Of a stretch of 64,000 nucleotides of DNA, positions 11,003 to 22,099 are shown in pieces. The notes under the pieces are model-generated. The model saw nothing but the letters and a program-made list of their open reading frames with translations. It was not told the origin of the DNA and made no database searches. Within the stretch, counting starts at the first letter, position 1, and every line of letters starts with the position of its first letter. Position numbers and translations under genes: made by a program. Source of the stretch: Simmondsia chinensis (taxonomy: Eukaryota; Streptophyta; Magnoliopsida; Caryophyllales; Simmondsiaceae); assembly GCA_018398585.1 (NCBI GenBank), contig JAGTTD010000005.1:36520750-36584749 (forward strand). The letters run 5' to 3'.

Positions 11003-11484
11003 AGGGTTATTTACACCAAAGGCCCCGCATTTTTCTCATTATGTCAAATTAGTTTTTGTACTTTATATCAATTAGTCCCTTTGCAATTAATCCTCATATT
11101 TTTAATTAAATCAAGGTTCATATATTTTTTTCATCGTGTCAAATTAATTCTTGTATTTATAATTTTTTCGATTTAGTCCTTTTATAATTTATATTGTGTC
11201 AAATCTAGTCCTTTGGTCAACTTCAAATTGAGTTATTGACGTAATTTTTAATGGCACAATCTCGTTAGATACAAGTTACTCATCACAAATCCACAGTTAA
11301 CTCAATTTGAACCTATCCATGGCCGACACATTAAAAATTTCGTCAACAAATTAATATAAATTTCACTCTAAGGAAGAAATTAACACAATATCAATTATAC
11401 AGGGTCCAAATTAATACAAATAAAAGTAAAAGGGCCAAATTTACACAATAGGTAAAATATAGGAACCGTTGGTGTAAATAACAC
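11003..11484. mobile_element. MITE family A (AGGGTTATTTAC ends), copy 1
   Basis: It has long inverted ends starting agggttatttacacc and ending ggtgtaaataacac, and is flanked by the exact 8-bp repeat taaattag (10995-11002, 11485-11492). The interior has inverted arms with words such as tcaatttagtcc and its reverse. It is non-coding. The TSD length would fit hAT or Mutator superfamilies. Confidence 0.8.
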
Positions 11485-11590
11485 TAAATTAGAAGTACAA
11501 ACTATAAAGCAATTAATTAGCTATTGAAATTGAAAGATCTCAAATTAATATTATATTTAAGAAAAAATAAGAAGAATATAAATATTTTAT

Positions 11591-11975
11591 AGGGTTATTT
11601 ACACAAAAGGTCCCCGTACTTTCTGATATGTCAATTTAGTCCTTGTACTTTTAATTGTATCAATTTATTCCCTCTACAATTCATATTGCGTCAATGTAGC
11701 CTCTTACTCAAATTTATGTTAGGTTATTGGCATAATTTTTAACGATACAATCACGTTAGATGCAAGTGACTCAATATAAATTTATCCATTAACTCAATTT
11801 AACACAATTCATGACCAGACCATTAAAATTCTATTAATAACTTAACATAAATTTCACTGTAAGGATCAAATTGACACAATTTCAATTGTACAAGGACTAA
11901 ATTGGTACAATTAAAAGTAGAAAGACTAAATTGATACAATAAGTATAGTACATGGATCTTTGGTGTTAATAACCC
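11591..11975. mobile_element. MITE family A, copy 2
   Basis: Same family as 11003-11484. Ends are agggttatttacac and taataaccc, with the exact 8-bp flanking repeat tattttat (11583-11590, 11976-11983). 385 bp, non-coding. Confidence 0.82.
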
Positions 11976-12044
11976 TATTTTATAACTATACGCAGAATTA
12001 AATATTATGAGAAAAGAATAATAGCAGGAAAATGAAAAAAAACT

Positions 12045-12980
12045 GTTGTATAATTGGTCCCTATATGACTTAACTATGATGTTATTAATTTAGTTAAGTA
12101 GTGTTCAAGTGTTATAGATCAAAGGATGTAATATTGAGTGGCATGTGTTGTAAATTTTAATATGTAAAGGGGTAGAATTTAATTAGCTTAAATCAGGTCA
12201 TATTGTAAGATGACCAATCTGCCCCTGCCCGTTTGCTTTATTTGCCTGACCGTGCCCCTGCCCGTGCTATTCCCCGTGTTGACCGAAGCTTCCCGAGGAA
12301 GCTATCCAGATCTGTTAAATGATGGCTGACATGTGTCAGCCATCCGGTGTGCCAGTTTGTGTTTCTTTAGGGTGAGTATGAACTGTTGATGCATTGATGT
12401 TGGACGGCTGAGATTGGCTAGGAAGCATTGTCTCGAATTGTCCTGCCCTGTGCTTATATAAGGGCAACCTTTTAGGGTTCCCGTACATCATTCTTCATTT
12501 TTCTCCCTTTCATTAACCACCGCTTCCCTCTCTCATTTCTGAGGCGATTGAAGGAAATCTTCCTAATCCGTGGGTGTGAAGGCTTCTTAATTCAGATCTT
12601 GGTAGTTTGGAGCATTGAGAAGCCTTTGTTGGCTTCTTTTGTGAGTATTTCTTCCCTATCACCTTTGTTTTTTGTTCGGTTAGGGTTTCTACCTTAGAAG
12701 CTTGAAAAATCTGTCTATTTTAAGTTATTTTTCTGGGTTCTTTGGTCTATAATAACTTGAACTTGACTAATAAGAAGAGACTTCCCTAGAAATAGGGAGC
12801 CGCGGAGTAGGTCCTTATTATAAGGCTGAACCACGTAGAATCTTGGTGTTGTCGTTGTGTGTTTGAGCAGATTTTTGTTATTTGATACTTGCTATACTGC
12901 GGTTACAGGTTCAAAGTTAGAGCTGAGTTTTTATAACGTATTGTCGGAGTTTTCTTTAAGATCTAAGAGTTATATAACTA
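12045..12980 (+). repeat. 5' LTR of the copia element
   Basis: It is collinear with 14742-16811 once the 1.1-kb insertion there is removed, and is about 946 bp when complete. Features include a TATA-like tgcttatataagggc near 12450 and two telo-box-like tagggttt words (12475, 12682). The final aaactcaaca is lost at the deletion junction after ttatataacta. The apparent start of the downstream reading frame at 12857 lies in this LTR and is not a real protein start. Confidence 0.9.
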
Positions 12981-14666
12981 ACTACGAACTTGCTAGGGAC
13001 AGGGAGAGGAGAGAAATTAGGACACCTGCTAGGTTTGGGACTGCTGATTGTATTGCATATGTCCTAAACACTGCCTTAGAGTATGTAGAGTCAGAACCTC
13101 TCACCTATTCACAGGCCATTAGTGGGGCTGCCTCTGAACAGTGGCTTAGAGCCATGACAGAGGAAATGGAGAGCCTCAAAAGGAACAAAACCTGGGTTTT
13201 GGTTCCTAAACCTATGGGTAGGAAGTTGGTAGGTTCTAAGTGGATCTATAAGGTAAAAGAACCCGATACATCATCTGGACAGCCAAGGTTCAAGGCTAGA
13301 CTAGTTGCAAAAGGTTTTTCACAAAAAGAAGGGGTAGATTATAATGAGATTTTTTCTTCCATTGTTAAACATACCACCATAAGAATCTTTATGGCACTAA
13401 CTGCTAAGTTCAGTATGTTTTTGGAACAAATGGATGTTACCACAGCTTTCCTTCATGGTGAGCTGGATGAAGAGATTTTTATGACCCAACCTGAGGGTTT
13501 TACTGAACCTAGCTATGAGAATCATGTTTGTCTGCTTAAAAGGTCTCTGTATGGCCTGAAACAATCCCCTAGACAATGGTACAAACGTTTTGACCAATTT
13601 ATGAGAAGTAGGGGCTTTAGCAGATCAATACATGAAACTTGTTTTTCCTTTAAACATGCTGATACTATTGATGCACTGTATTTACTTATCTATGTTGATG
13701 ACATGCTCTTGGCTAGTAGATCTATGAACTGTATTAATGATTTAAAGCTAACGCTTTCTATTGAGTTTGACATGAAAGATCTAGGGAAGGCCAAGAAAAT
13801 ACTTGGTATGGAAATTACTAGGGGTCTTGCTGCTGGAAAGTGCATCTGTCACAACAAAGGTATTTGGAAAAGGTATTAAATAGGTTTAATATGTTTGATT
13901 GTAAACCTGTGAAGTTGCCCTTGGCAAGTCAGTACAAATACTCAGTTGAATAGTATCTTTCGAATGAAATAGATAAGAAACAGATGGAAGGAGTCCCTTA
14001 TGCTAATGTTATAGGTTCTCTAATGTATGCTATGACTTGTACACGTCCAGACTTAGCTTTTCCTTTAAGTGTTTTGTCTAGGTTTATGAGTAACCCAGGA
14101 AAAGAACATTGGGATGGGATTAAGTGGCTGTTAAGGTACATTAAACAAACCTATAAGCTGGGACTTACTTTTGGTAGGTCAGAAACAGACCTTAAGCTGA
14201 TAGGTTACACTGATTCTGATTTTGGGGGGAACTTAAATAAAAGAAGGTCAACTAGTGCTTGCCTTTATACCCTAAATGGTGGAGCCATCTGCTAGAAGTC
14301 TAAGTTGCAGCCTATGACTGCTCTGTCAACAACAAAGGCTGAATTGAGGCCCTAACAGAAGCTATCAAAGAAGGTGTCTAGTTGAGGGGCTTGCTATCAG
14401 AAATTAACCTAGATTACGGGCCTCTTTTGCTATTTTCAGACAGTCAATCAGCCCTTGCTTTGTGTAAAAACCCTGTTTTTCATGATAGGACTAAGCACTT
14501 AGCTATTAAGAGGAATTTTGTTAATGATATGCTCGAAAAGAACACTGTTGAACTGCGAAAAATTTGTACTGATGTAAATCCAGTGGATATGGGCACGAAA
14601 ATTGTGATTTTGGACAAGTTAATCAAATGCATTAACTTGGTTCAAAGCGATTGGGATCATGGATGA
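12981..14666 (+). pseudogene. copia pol remnant (reverse transcriptase and RNase H)
   Basis: Reading begins inside the linker before reverse transcriptase (TPARFGTADCIAYVL) and continues through the full RT core: WLRAMTEEMESLKRNKTW, FKARLVAKGFSQKEGVDYNE, QMDVTTAFLHGELDEEIFM, LYGLKQSPRQWYKRFD and the catalytic YVDDML. A frame change near 13860 and stops near 13950, 14295 and 14380 break the rest. RNase H is readable at 13984-14295 and 14382-14666 (FSDSQSALALCKNPVFHDR). The catalytic YVDD is intact, but the enzyme has no gag, protease or integrase and several breaks, so it is dead. Confidence 0.92.
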
Positions 14667-15403
14667 CCAATCAAGTGAGTTTGCTCCTTATTACTAGGGA
14701 ATGTTTAGTAGTTAGTTCATATAGGTACCAAGGTGGAGAATTGTTGTATAATTCGTCCGTATATGACTTAACTATGATGTTATTAATTTAGTCAAGTAGT
14801 GTTCAAGTGTTATAGATCAAAGGATGTAATATTGAGTGGCATGTATTGTAAATTTTAATATGTAAAGGGGTAGAATTTAATTAGCTTAAATCAGGTCATA
14901 TTGTAAGATGACCAATCTGCCCCTGCCCGTTTGCTTTATTTGCCTGACCGTGCCCCTGCCCGTGCTATTCCCCATGCTGACCGAAGCTTCCTGAGGAAGC
15001 TATCCAGATCTGTTAAATGATGGCTGACACATGTCAGCCATCCGGTGTGCCAGTTTGTGTTTCTTTAGGGTGAGTATGAACCATGATGCGTTGATGTTGG
15101 ACGGCTGAGATTGGCTAGGAAGCATTGCCTCGGATTGTCCTGCCCTGTGCTTATATAAAGGCAACCTTTTAGGGTTCCCGTACATCATTCTTCATTTTTC
15201 TCCCTTTCATCAGCCACCGCTTCTCTCTCTCTTTTCTGAGGCGATTGAAGGAAATCTTCCTAATCCGTTGGTGTGAAGGCTTCCTAGTTCAGATCTTGGT
15301 AGTTTGGAGCATTGAGAAGCCTTTGTTGGCTTCTTTTTGTGAGTATTTCTTCCCTATCACCTTTGTTTTTTGTTCGGTTAGGGTTTCTACCTTAGAAGCT
15401 TGA

Positions 15404-16517
15404 GAGTCGGTTCCAGAAATAATGCTGAAAAAAAAAATTGCAAATCTACTGTTGAACCGCGTTTACAAAACGCAGTTATAGTAAACCGCGTTAAGAAAAT
15501 GCGTTTCAGATGAATAAAAACTGCGTTTCGGTTTACCATAATAAAAATCGCGTCTTAATAACGCGGTTTACTATAATAAAAACCGCGTCATATGAACGCG
15601 GTTTACACCGCGAATATGACGCGATTTACCATAATAAAAACCGCGTCTTGATAACGCGGTTTACGATAATAAAAACCGTATCATATGAACGCGGTTTAAT
15701 AGGGTAAACCGCAATGAGTCGAGCCGAGCCCTTAACAAGCTCGTATCGAGCCCCTTAACGAGCTCTTATCGAGCCCTTATCAAACTGTTCGATAGCGAGC
15801 CGAGCACCCCCTGTTCGAACTCGGCTCGTTAAGCTTATTGGCCTGCTCGAACTCGGCTCGTTAAGCTATCGAGCTCTCCTAATGAACACGAACGAGCTCT
15901 AATCGATTTTGAACACGAGTAGCTCATTGAACGCTCAGTTCGTTTACACCCCTACTCACTGTCGGTCATGTCATCTGCTGTCGCCCTTCTTCTGCTTTAT
16001 ACACCGGAGATCTTTAAGTATCATTGTCGTAGCTATTTGATCACTACTGAATTAATAGCCTTTTATTGATAACTTTTCCTAATTTCTTACCACCTCCACT
16101 TATAATGTTGGAGCTTCATTGAGAGGAACATGGGATCAATGTGACGATCATCACGAATTGCGGCATAATGGCGACTATAAGCGATGAAAACGGTGTTTGT
16201 GTGTACTGCGGATAAACCGCGTTTAGTAAACGTGGTTATTACCTAAACCGCGTTTAGTAAACGCAGTTTATGGGTAAGACCGCTTTTCTATAACGCGGTT
16301 TATTCCTCTATGAACCGCGTTTTGGGAATGCGGTTTATATGAATATAAAACGTGTTTTATAGACGCGGTTTTTATGTATTTTAAACGCATCACCTTGACG
16401 CGGTTCAGTATAGCCGCGTTTTGTAAACGCGGTTCAACAATAGATTTGGAATTATTTTTTTTTCAGCATTATTTTTTTTATTTTTTTATTTTTCAGCATT
16501 ATTTCCGGAACCGACTC
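15404..16517. mobile_element. Mutator-like non-autonomous element with CGCG palindrome arrays
   Basis: Terminal inverted repeats of about 29 bp (gagtcggttccagaaataat on the left, the same with one change reversed on the right) are flanked by the exact 9-bp repeat gaagcttga (15395-15403, 16518-16526). The sister LTR at about 12697 shows the unoccupied site. A 9-bp TSD is typical of Mutator elements. Both subterminal regions (15454-15713 and 16204-16435) are arrays of about seven units of the form aaccgcg-N(6-10)-cgcggtt, each able to fold on itself. There is no open frame for a transposase. A hAT fragment occupies the middle. Confidence 0.88.
15700..15954. mobile_element. short hAT derivative nested in the Mutator-like element
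   Basis: It is a short relative of the element at 9042-9603: the same cgagcccttatcaaa and gagccgagcaccccctgttc words in the same order, and the same right end (cgtttacacccct). The left end tagggtaaaccg is a damaged version of the family terminus. I could not define a target duplication. Confidence 0.7.
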
Positions 16518-16816
16518 GAAGCTTGAAAGGTCTGTCTGTTTTAAGTTGTTTTTCTGAGTTTTTTGGTCCGTAATAACTTGAACTTGACAAATAAGAAGAG
16601 ACTTCCCAAGAAATAGGGAGCCGTGGAGTAGGTCCTTATTATAAGGCTGAACCACGTAAAATCTTGGTGTTGTCGTTGTGTGTTTGAGTAGATTTTTGTT
16701 ATTTGATACTTGCTATATTGCGGTTACAGGTTCAAAGTTAGATCTGAGTTTTTATAACGTATTGTCAAAGTTTTCTTGAAGATCTAAGAGTTATATAACT
16801 AAAACTCAACAAAAAC

Positions 16817-17078
16817 ATTTTCCTTAATTTAAGTGGAATTATAAACATAAAAACAGAAACAGGAAAAATTATATTTAAAATATATTTTTTATTTTTCTAA
16901 AAGTAAAAATTACAATAAACAAATTATCAAACATGCGTTAAATAAAATAAAAAACTTTTTTTTTTTTACCCCCGAATGGGTCTATAGCATTTCAGTTTGA
17001 GGTTTAAATTTCGTATCGATTAGTCATTGTTGTATTTATAAAGTGTTGTTATATTCACTTTCTCTAATACAATAATTT
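16817..17078. other. AT-rich flank, nothing recognised
   Basis: Short AT-rich sequence between the copia element and the next MITE, with no feature supported. Confidence 0.4.
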
Positions 17079-17451
17079 GGATTATTTACGTCAAAGATCC
17101 CTGTACTTTATTCATTTTGTCAATTTAGTCTTTATATTTTTAGGTCCTGTACAATTCAAAATGTATCAATTTGGTTCTTATAAAAAAGTTTATGTTAAGG
17201 TTTTAATAAAATTTTTAATGGGTCGACCATGAGTTAAGTTAAATTGAGTAAACGGATGAATTATAATGAGTTACTTGTATCTAACATAATTTTAACGTTC
17301 AAAATTACGTCAATCACTTAACTTAAATTTGATCAAAGGGCTAAATTGACACGTTTTGTGTTGTACATGGACTAAATTGATACAATTAAAAGTACAAGGA
17401 CTAAATTGACACAATAAACAAAGTACAGAGACCTTTCGCGTAAATAACCCT
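17079..17451. mobile_element. MITE family A, copy 3
   Basis: Ends are ggattatttacgtcaaag and cgcgtaaataaccct. The 8-bp direct repeat aataattt lies at 17071-17078 and 17452-17459. Same interior words as the other copies. Confidence 0.78.
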
Positions 17452-17459
17452 AATAATTT

Positions 17460-18207
17460 TAAAAAATAATTTGCAAATTAATTTCCATTTTAGGCAGATG
17501 TAATACCTTTTTTACTGAATTATAAATTTTTTTTTCCCAGAGGACAAGGGCATAAACTATCATTTAACCAAACAAATATTTACAATAGGAAACATCCAAA
17601 TCCAACAATAAAATTATTAGTTTTTTATAGAATTAATTTTTAAAATTATAAGCAAGGAATTTTTGTGTCAAAATTTTAACTTTTTATCAAAAAGAATCAA
17701 TATTTTTTTTTCACTAAAAATTAAAAAAAATAGATTCTATTTTTATTTAAAAGTACTTTTATATACATAGACAAACACCTAAAAAACCGAATAAAATGCA
17801 TTTTTATAAAAATATAACACGGTCAAACAAGCACGTAATCTCAAGTTGAATCATTTTATTCAAAAGCTTTCAAATTCTAGTTCAACTTTTGTTAAACTAT
17901 AAATTTAAAAATAAAATAATTCAAAAACATCTTAAATAAAACTTTAGACAAAATACAAAATAAAATAATTCAAGAACATTTTGAATTAAACAAAGACATG
18001 AAATAACAAAATAGAATAAGACTTGGATCCATGATTCACAAAACTTTAATAGACATGTTGAGATGTGGATAAATATTTCTTTTGATCCAAACACTTGGAT
18101 ATTTTATTCACAAGAGGAGAACCTAATTTATAATACAAGCGAAATAAACCAAAAGACTAGAAAACCAAGAATCTTGTGCTAAAAAGTAAATAAATGAACG
18201 AAGTAAT
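17460..18207. other. AT-rich stretch without recognised features
   Basis: Runs of A and T words, no open frame of interest, no repeat boundary that I can support. Confidence 0.4.
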
Positions 18208-18220
18208 AAAAACTATCCTA

Positions 18221-19356
18221 TCCTGAGTCACATCTGCTAGATTGGCCAGGGAACAAGCTTCTTGGCCAACTCAGTCAACTCAAAGGAACGAGTGCTTTAT
18301 CGTTGCAAGGGTCGCTCCACATGTCCAACCTCCTCTACATAGTGAGGAGCTTGGAAATCCTATCCCGAGGCTTGTTAATAAAGAGATGGATGCTACTTGG
18401 GAGCAGTCTAGGCATGTCTCCTTCCACCTCAATGGTCAGATCATGAGAAGATGGGCTGTGCAATGCTCATTCCTGCGCCCCACCTCCTACGCTATTCAGC
18501 CTGCGGCCCATCTTCCTCTTCTACTACCATGGGTCGAGGATGTTGAAGTTTTAGCTGATCAACATCGAGCTCAGTTAACTACTCCTGATCGATGCTATGG
18601 GGAGTAACAGTGATAATAATTCATTAACCTCTGGACCGGAATTTCCTCCAGGATTCGAGCCCCTAGTATCGATCAGTAACTCTCAAGAAGAGGACAGTAT
18701 GTCGTGGAGCCATCAAGTAATAACACCGTCCATGGAAGGATCTAACTTGGACTGGAGGGAAAAGGATAAACTGCGCTCAACAAAAAGGGAGGGAAGAGCA
18801 ATTAAGCGCAAGATGAAGGAAAGAGAGAAGCGGGAGTTGCAGGTCTTCCTACAGGAAATGTCCCCCAGAAATAGTGCCGGAAAATCGTCTAAGATAACCG
18901 AGAAGAGGAAAAAACAGAAGAGGGGAAATCGAGTTCAGAAGATCACGGAAGAGGAGTATGATGAGAGGATACTAAATGCAGAGCGGGTAATAGAGATAGG
19001 AGAACGGGTGGGTTTCAACTTTGATGGCTTCGACCCGCCGATGGTGGCAGACATTCTTGCGCAATAAAGGGATTGGGTGTTGGGTGGAGGCTTCAGTTCC
19101 GCTCTCTTTGCTCCTGTTCGCCTTCTAGTTCTTCTTCAGTTAGGGCCCCTATGTGTGTTTGTTCTGTGAGCGTTGTCCCTGTGTCTTGTCTGGTCCTGTT
19201 CTCGGTGGCTGCTGTGATGTGTTTTGAGGGGAGCTTTTGTTTCTGTTTTCTTGTTTTGTGCTTTTTGTTTTTGGTCCCTGTGCTGTTGCGGTCGGACTCA
19301 GGCCTGGCCTAGCGAGTGGCCTGCTTGTGGTCGCGATTTTGTCACAAATTATCAAA
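18221..19356 (+). mobile_element. L1-type retroposon lacking ORF2, flanked by TSD
   Basis: The sequence aaaaactatccta occurs directly before (18208-18220) and, fused to an A run, directly after (19357-19369), so the 1.1 kb between is a single retroposed unit with a short poly(A) end. It contains an ORF1/linker-like coding part (18597-19067) and then a GT-rich 3' untranslated region. No endonuclease or reverse transcriptase is present. It looks like a deletion derivative copied by an L1 in trans, or a retroposed partial transcript. Confidence 0.72.
18597..19067 (+). CDS. L1 ORF-like protein: PPGFEP motif, basic region, linker
   Basis: 156 codons. The N-terminal part has EFPPGFEPLVS, a motif common in plant L1 ORF1 or the start of ORF2. 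A strongly basic stretch follows (REGRAIKRKMKEREKR, then KSSKITEKRKKQKRG). The end, IEIGERVGFNFDGF, resembles the segment that precedes the endonuclease domain in plant L1 ORF2. In a normal L1 the endonuclease would come next, but here a stop at 19065 leads into a 3' UTR. An overlapping upstream frame, 18242-18607, has no recognisable content. Whether any protein is made is unknown. Confidence 0.5.
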   Translation: MGSNSDNNSLTSGPEFPPGFEPLVSISNSQEEDSMSWSHQVITPSMEGSNLDWREKDKLRSTKREGRAIKRKMKEREKRELQVFLQEMSPRNSAGKSSKITEKRKKQKRGNRVQKITEEEYDERILNAERVIEIGERVGFNFDGFDPPMVADILAQ

Positions 19357-19654
19357 AAAAACTATCCTAGTCTTCGTCCTCACTTTGAATGGCTGGTTAT
19401 AGAGTGGAACAGGCAACTATTAAAGACCCCATCGAAGACGCTCTTCAATACTTGGTCAAATACTACTAATTGCTATAATAACTGTTAGAAAAATATACAA
19501 GAAAAATTAAGAAAAATTGTAACCACAAAGCTAGTATCCCACATAGGAAAAAGAAAAGGAAAAAGGGCATAAAGTAAAGAAGATAATGTTGGGCTTGTGT
19601 GCAAAGTCTGATTTTACTTATGGTCGATACAATTTGGTGTAACCTATCATGTTG

Positions 19655-19870
19655 GATCCCATTAGAACTCCAAAGTTAAACGTGCTTGGGCGAGAGTAGT
19701 ACCAGGATGGGTGACCTCCTAGGAAGTCCTCACCCTCAGGTTGGGGGCACTGGGAAACAACCTTTCTTCAGGTTAACATCTTGAAGGGGGAAGGCTGCGT
19801 ACATCCGGCCCCCCAAACCCTGCGTAGGCGGGAGCCCTTGAGGCACTGGGTATGTTCCTACTACTTCGTA
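19655..19870 (+). mobile_element. 5S-rRNA-derived SINE, 5'-truncated
   Basis: The direct repeat ctatcatgttg flanks it (19644-19654 and 19871-19881). The head starts at GATCCCATTAGAACTCC, about base 30 of 5S rRNA, so the first bases are lost by incomplete reverse transcription. The tail matches the RTE LINE end but finishes in gttcctactacttcgta instead of a TTG repeat. Confidence 0.85.
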
Positions 19871-20039
19871 CTATCATGTTGAAATTATTACGAGTTCATA
19901 AGGGATTTTCGAAAAGGGTTAATCCAGATGAGGGTTGATAGGCCTGTTACTCTATCGGTTTGGTGAGTAGTGTATTCTACACTAGGATATGTGCAAAAGT
20001 TTTATGTTTTCCAAGTAAAACTTGTGAGTGGTGTAATTA

Positions 20040-20340
20040 AAGAGGGTATAAGTTGAGTTGAACTCGAGCTTGTTAGGCTTGTAACGCTTCTCATCAATAA
20101 TTAGCGTGGAAACTTCAAAGTCGAGCTCACTTGCTGTGGGCTGGATCGATTGAGCTCGGCATCAGCACATGAGTGTCAAATTAAACTCACCTTATTTAGA
20201 CTCATTTAAGCTTGACCTAGGCTCGATTATGATATTTAGGCTAAAACCTCTTTTAACTTTGCAAGCCTATGTGCTTGATCACCACTAGGTTCGAGCTTGG
20301 TTTGTTAAGCTTAGTAAGCTGATTTAGCGCTACTAAAGTC
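20040..20340. repeat. degenerate hAT-like GAGCTCG repeat
   Basis: Words such as gttgaactcgagcttg and cgagctcac recur, and a left end like gagggtataagttgag recalls the hAT family at 9042-9603. It is too decayed to place ends. Confidence 0.3.
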
Positions 20341-21085
20341 CAAAATTGAACCTAGCCTTTATAACTTTGTGACGTGCCACCTTGCGATTGCTCACAATTT
20401 GATTTGACTCATTTTGATGCGAGCCAAAATAGGTTAGGGGTATCGATATAGATATTCCCGAGTCCCTCATTTCGACATAGTCTTGCAGCTGCCACATCAT
20501 TGCCTAGGTGGCATGCTTAGTCACCTACCCTTAGATATTTTTTATATATAAATAAGGATTAGAGCTTAGATGAGATTATGTGTGTTTCTCTTTCTCCCTC
20601 AAATCTCTTCTCTATCTCCCTCCCCTTTCTTATACTTGTAAGCACAAAATACTACATACTTATATACAATCTTACAACGGGGCAGCCATTTACTGCCCCG
20701 TATCCCCGAGTAATTGTGTTTATTGAGATTCAATTTGATTGATTTGGTTGTCTTTGATCCAATTTCGTATCACATTCACATTCCAATGTTAAAGAAACCA
20801 CATGTCAACCTAGTTAAAAAAAAATGGAATTGCAAGAAAGAAGAGATCAACATATAAGTTTAATGATCTATTTCACCTAATGCCAATTGGTTTTAGAATC
20901 TCATTTGTGCCAAACCTATGGGTCGAGCCTAAGGCTCTGTAAAATTTTAACACCAAGCATATTTTTGCCATTCTTTTTGAACCATTCTTAAAAAAATAAA
21001 CTATTGTAGTTTTGTAAATCTAGATACAACTGGTCGAACTAGATAACACCTTAAGTCATGCTTTTCTTTGTTGTCCATTCCGGTA
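20341..21085. other. no gene recognised
   Basis: There is a TATA-like run (tttttatatataaataagg, about 20530) and CT-rich sequence (20580-20630) that could be part of an LTR, but no partner or primer-binding site is visible. Confidence 0.25.
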
Positions 21086-21135
21086 ATAAATGCATCATAC
21101 AACTGTTTAGTGATAATAGGGCTCCAGCACAAGGG

Positions 21136-21827
21136 ATGCAGCTCAGTCATATTTCTCAGGAGGGCAATGATACTGAGGTTATTCTGTCTGAAGAAGACAC
21201 ATCTGATAGAGAACATTACTGGGAGAAGGCCCTGATCGGGTATTTGGTTAGGGGCTCGTTGCCATACAAGGTAATTCGAGACTCTATCCTTTCTCTTTGG
21301 CCATCTATGGCAGAGCCACGGGTCCTTTTACATGATGACGGATGGATATTGTTTGTGTTTGACTCAATACAAGATTGTAAAAAAGTACTCGAAGAGGGCC
21401 CTTATACTATTCGGAAATTTCCTTTACTACTTAAACAGTGGTCTCCGTAGTTTGGATTTAACATGAAGGATACGAGTCTTGTGCCTATTTGGATCAATTT
21501 ACCGAATCTTAGGCTGCAATTATGGCAACCGAAAACATTGAGCAAGATGTTAGTCGACTGGGGAAACCTTTATATAAGGATAATATGATAGCTACTAGAA
21601 AACGAATTTCTTATGCCCGTATTCTTGTTGAAATTGATATTTCTAAACCGCTAAAGAAGAGCCTTCATATCAAAATGCCAAATGGTGATTTGTATGAACA
21701 AAAGGTATGGTATGAGTGGTTGCCTCATTGGTGCCCAAAGTGTAAGCAAGTCGGTCATAAGGAAAAAGATTGTTTGAATGTAAGCAGGGTTTGGAGACCA
21801 AAACAATCTGTGCAAGTCCAGAATTAA
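21136..21827 (+). pseudogene. L1 ORF1: DUF4283 domain plus CCHC zinc knuckle
   Basis: The RNA-binding protein of the LINE. The DUF4283 part (21136-21450) includes HYWEKALIGYLVRGSLPY and WILFVFDSIQDCKKVLEEGP. A stop and a frame change separate it from the second part (21522-21827), which ends in WCPKCKQVGHKEKDC, a CCHC zinc knuckle with all four ligands present. I start at the ATG at 21136, since the upstream part of that frame lies outside the duplicated target. Confidence 0.85.
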
Positions 21828-22099
21828 TCAAATGAGGATCAATAGGGCTGGTCTACTGTTCGGTCGAGAGGTAAACAAGTAGTTCAGGAGATCTTACCTA
21901 GTACAAGCTCAAGTAATAAATTTGCGGTGCCGGAGGAGGATGCAGGAGTCGTGGACGATGCCGTGGATGCTTCTTTCCTTCCCTTCATCACTTAAAATGA
22001 TCGGGTCCTAGGGAGTGAAGGCTGTTGAAGTACATCATTTTATTTTTCAGCATCGAATAAGACTTTGTGCCCTTTTAGAGACAAGAATAAAGTGGAGTA

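Larger units (their letters stand above)
12045..16811 (+). mobile_element. Ty1/copia element, internally deleted, 5-bp TSD aaaac
   Basis: The outer limits are set by TGTTG at 12045 and CAACA at 16811, with aaaac on both sides (12040-12044 and 16812-16816). The 5' LTR (936 bp left) runs directly into pol at 12981. The last 10 bp of the LTR, the primer-binding site, gag, protease and integrase are missing, so one deletion removed the 5' half of the internal region. The LTR family is also present at 45322-46326. By pol sequence (GLKQSPRQWYKRFD) it belongs near the TNT1/Tork group. Confidence 0.93.
14742..16811 (+). repeat. 3' LTR carrying a 1.1-kb insertion
   Basis: It is preceded by a polypurine tract (aaggtggagaat, ending 14741) and starts tgttgtataatt. 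Subtracting the element 15404-16517 and one 9-bp target copy leaves about 947 bp, the same as the 5' LTR. The few point differences between the two LTRs suggest a moderately recent insertion. Confidence 0.92.

Noticed and set aside
12857..12980. Protein start at 12857 for the copia pol frame
   Set aside because: This part is LTR sequence that happens to stay open; it is present without pol in the 3' LTR.
15454..16435. CRISPR-like spaced repeats
   Set aside because: Plant nuclear DNA, irregular spacing, palindromic units in both subterminal regions of a TSD-flanked transposon; no cas genes.
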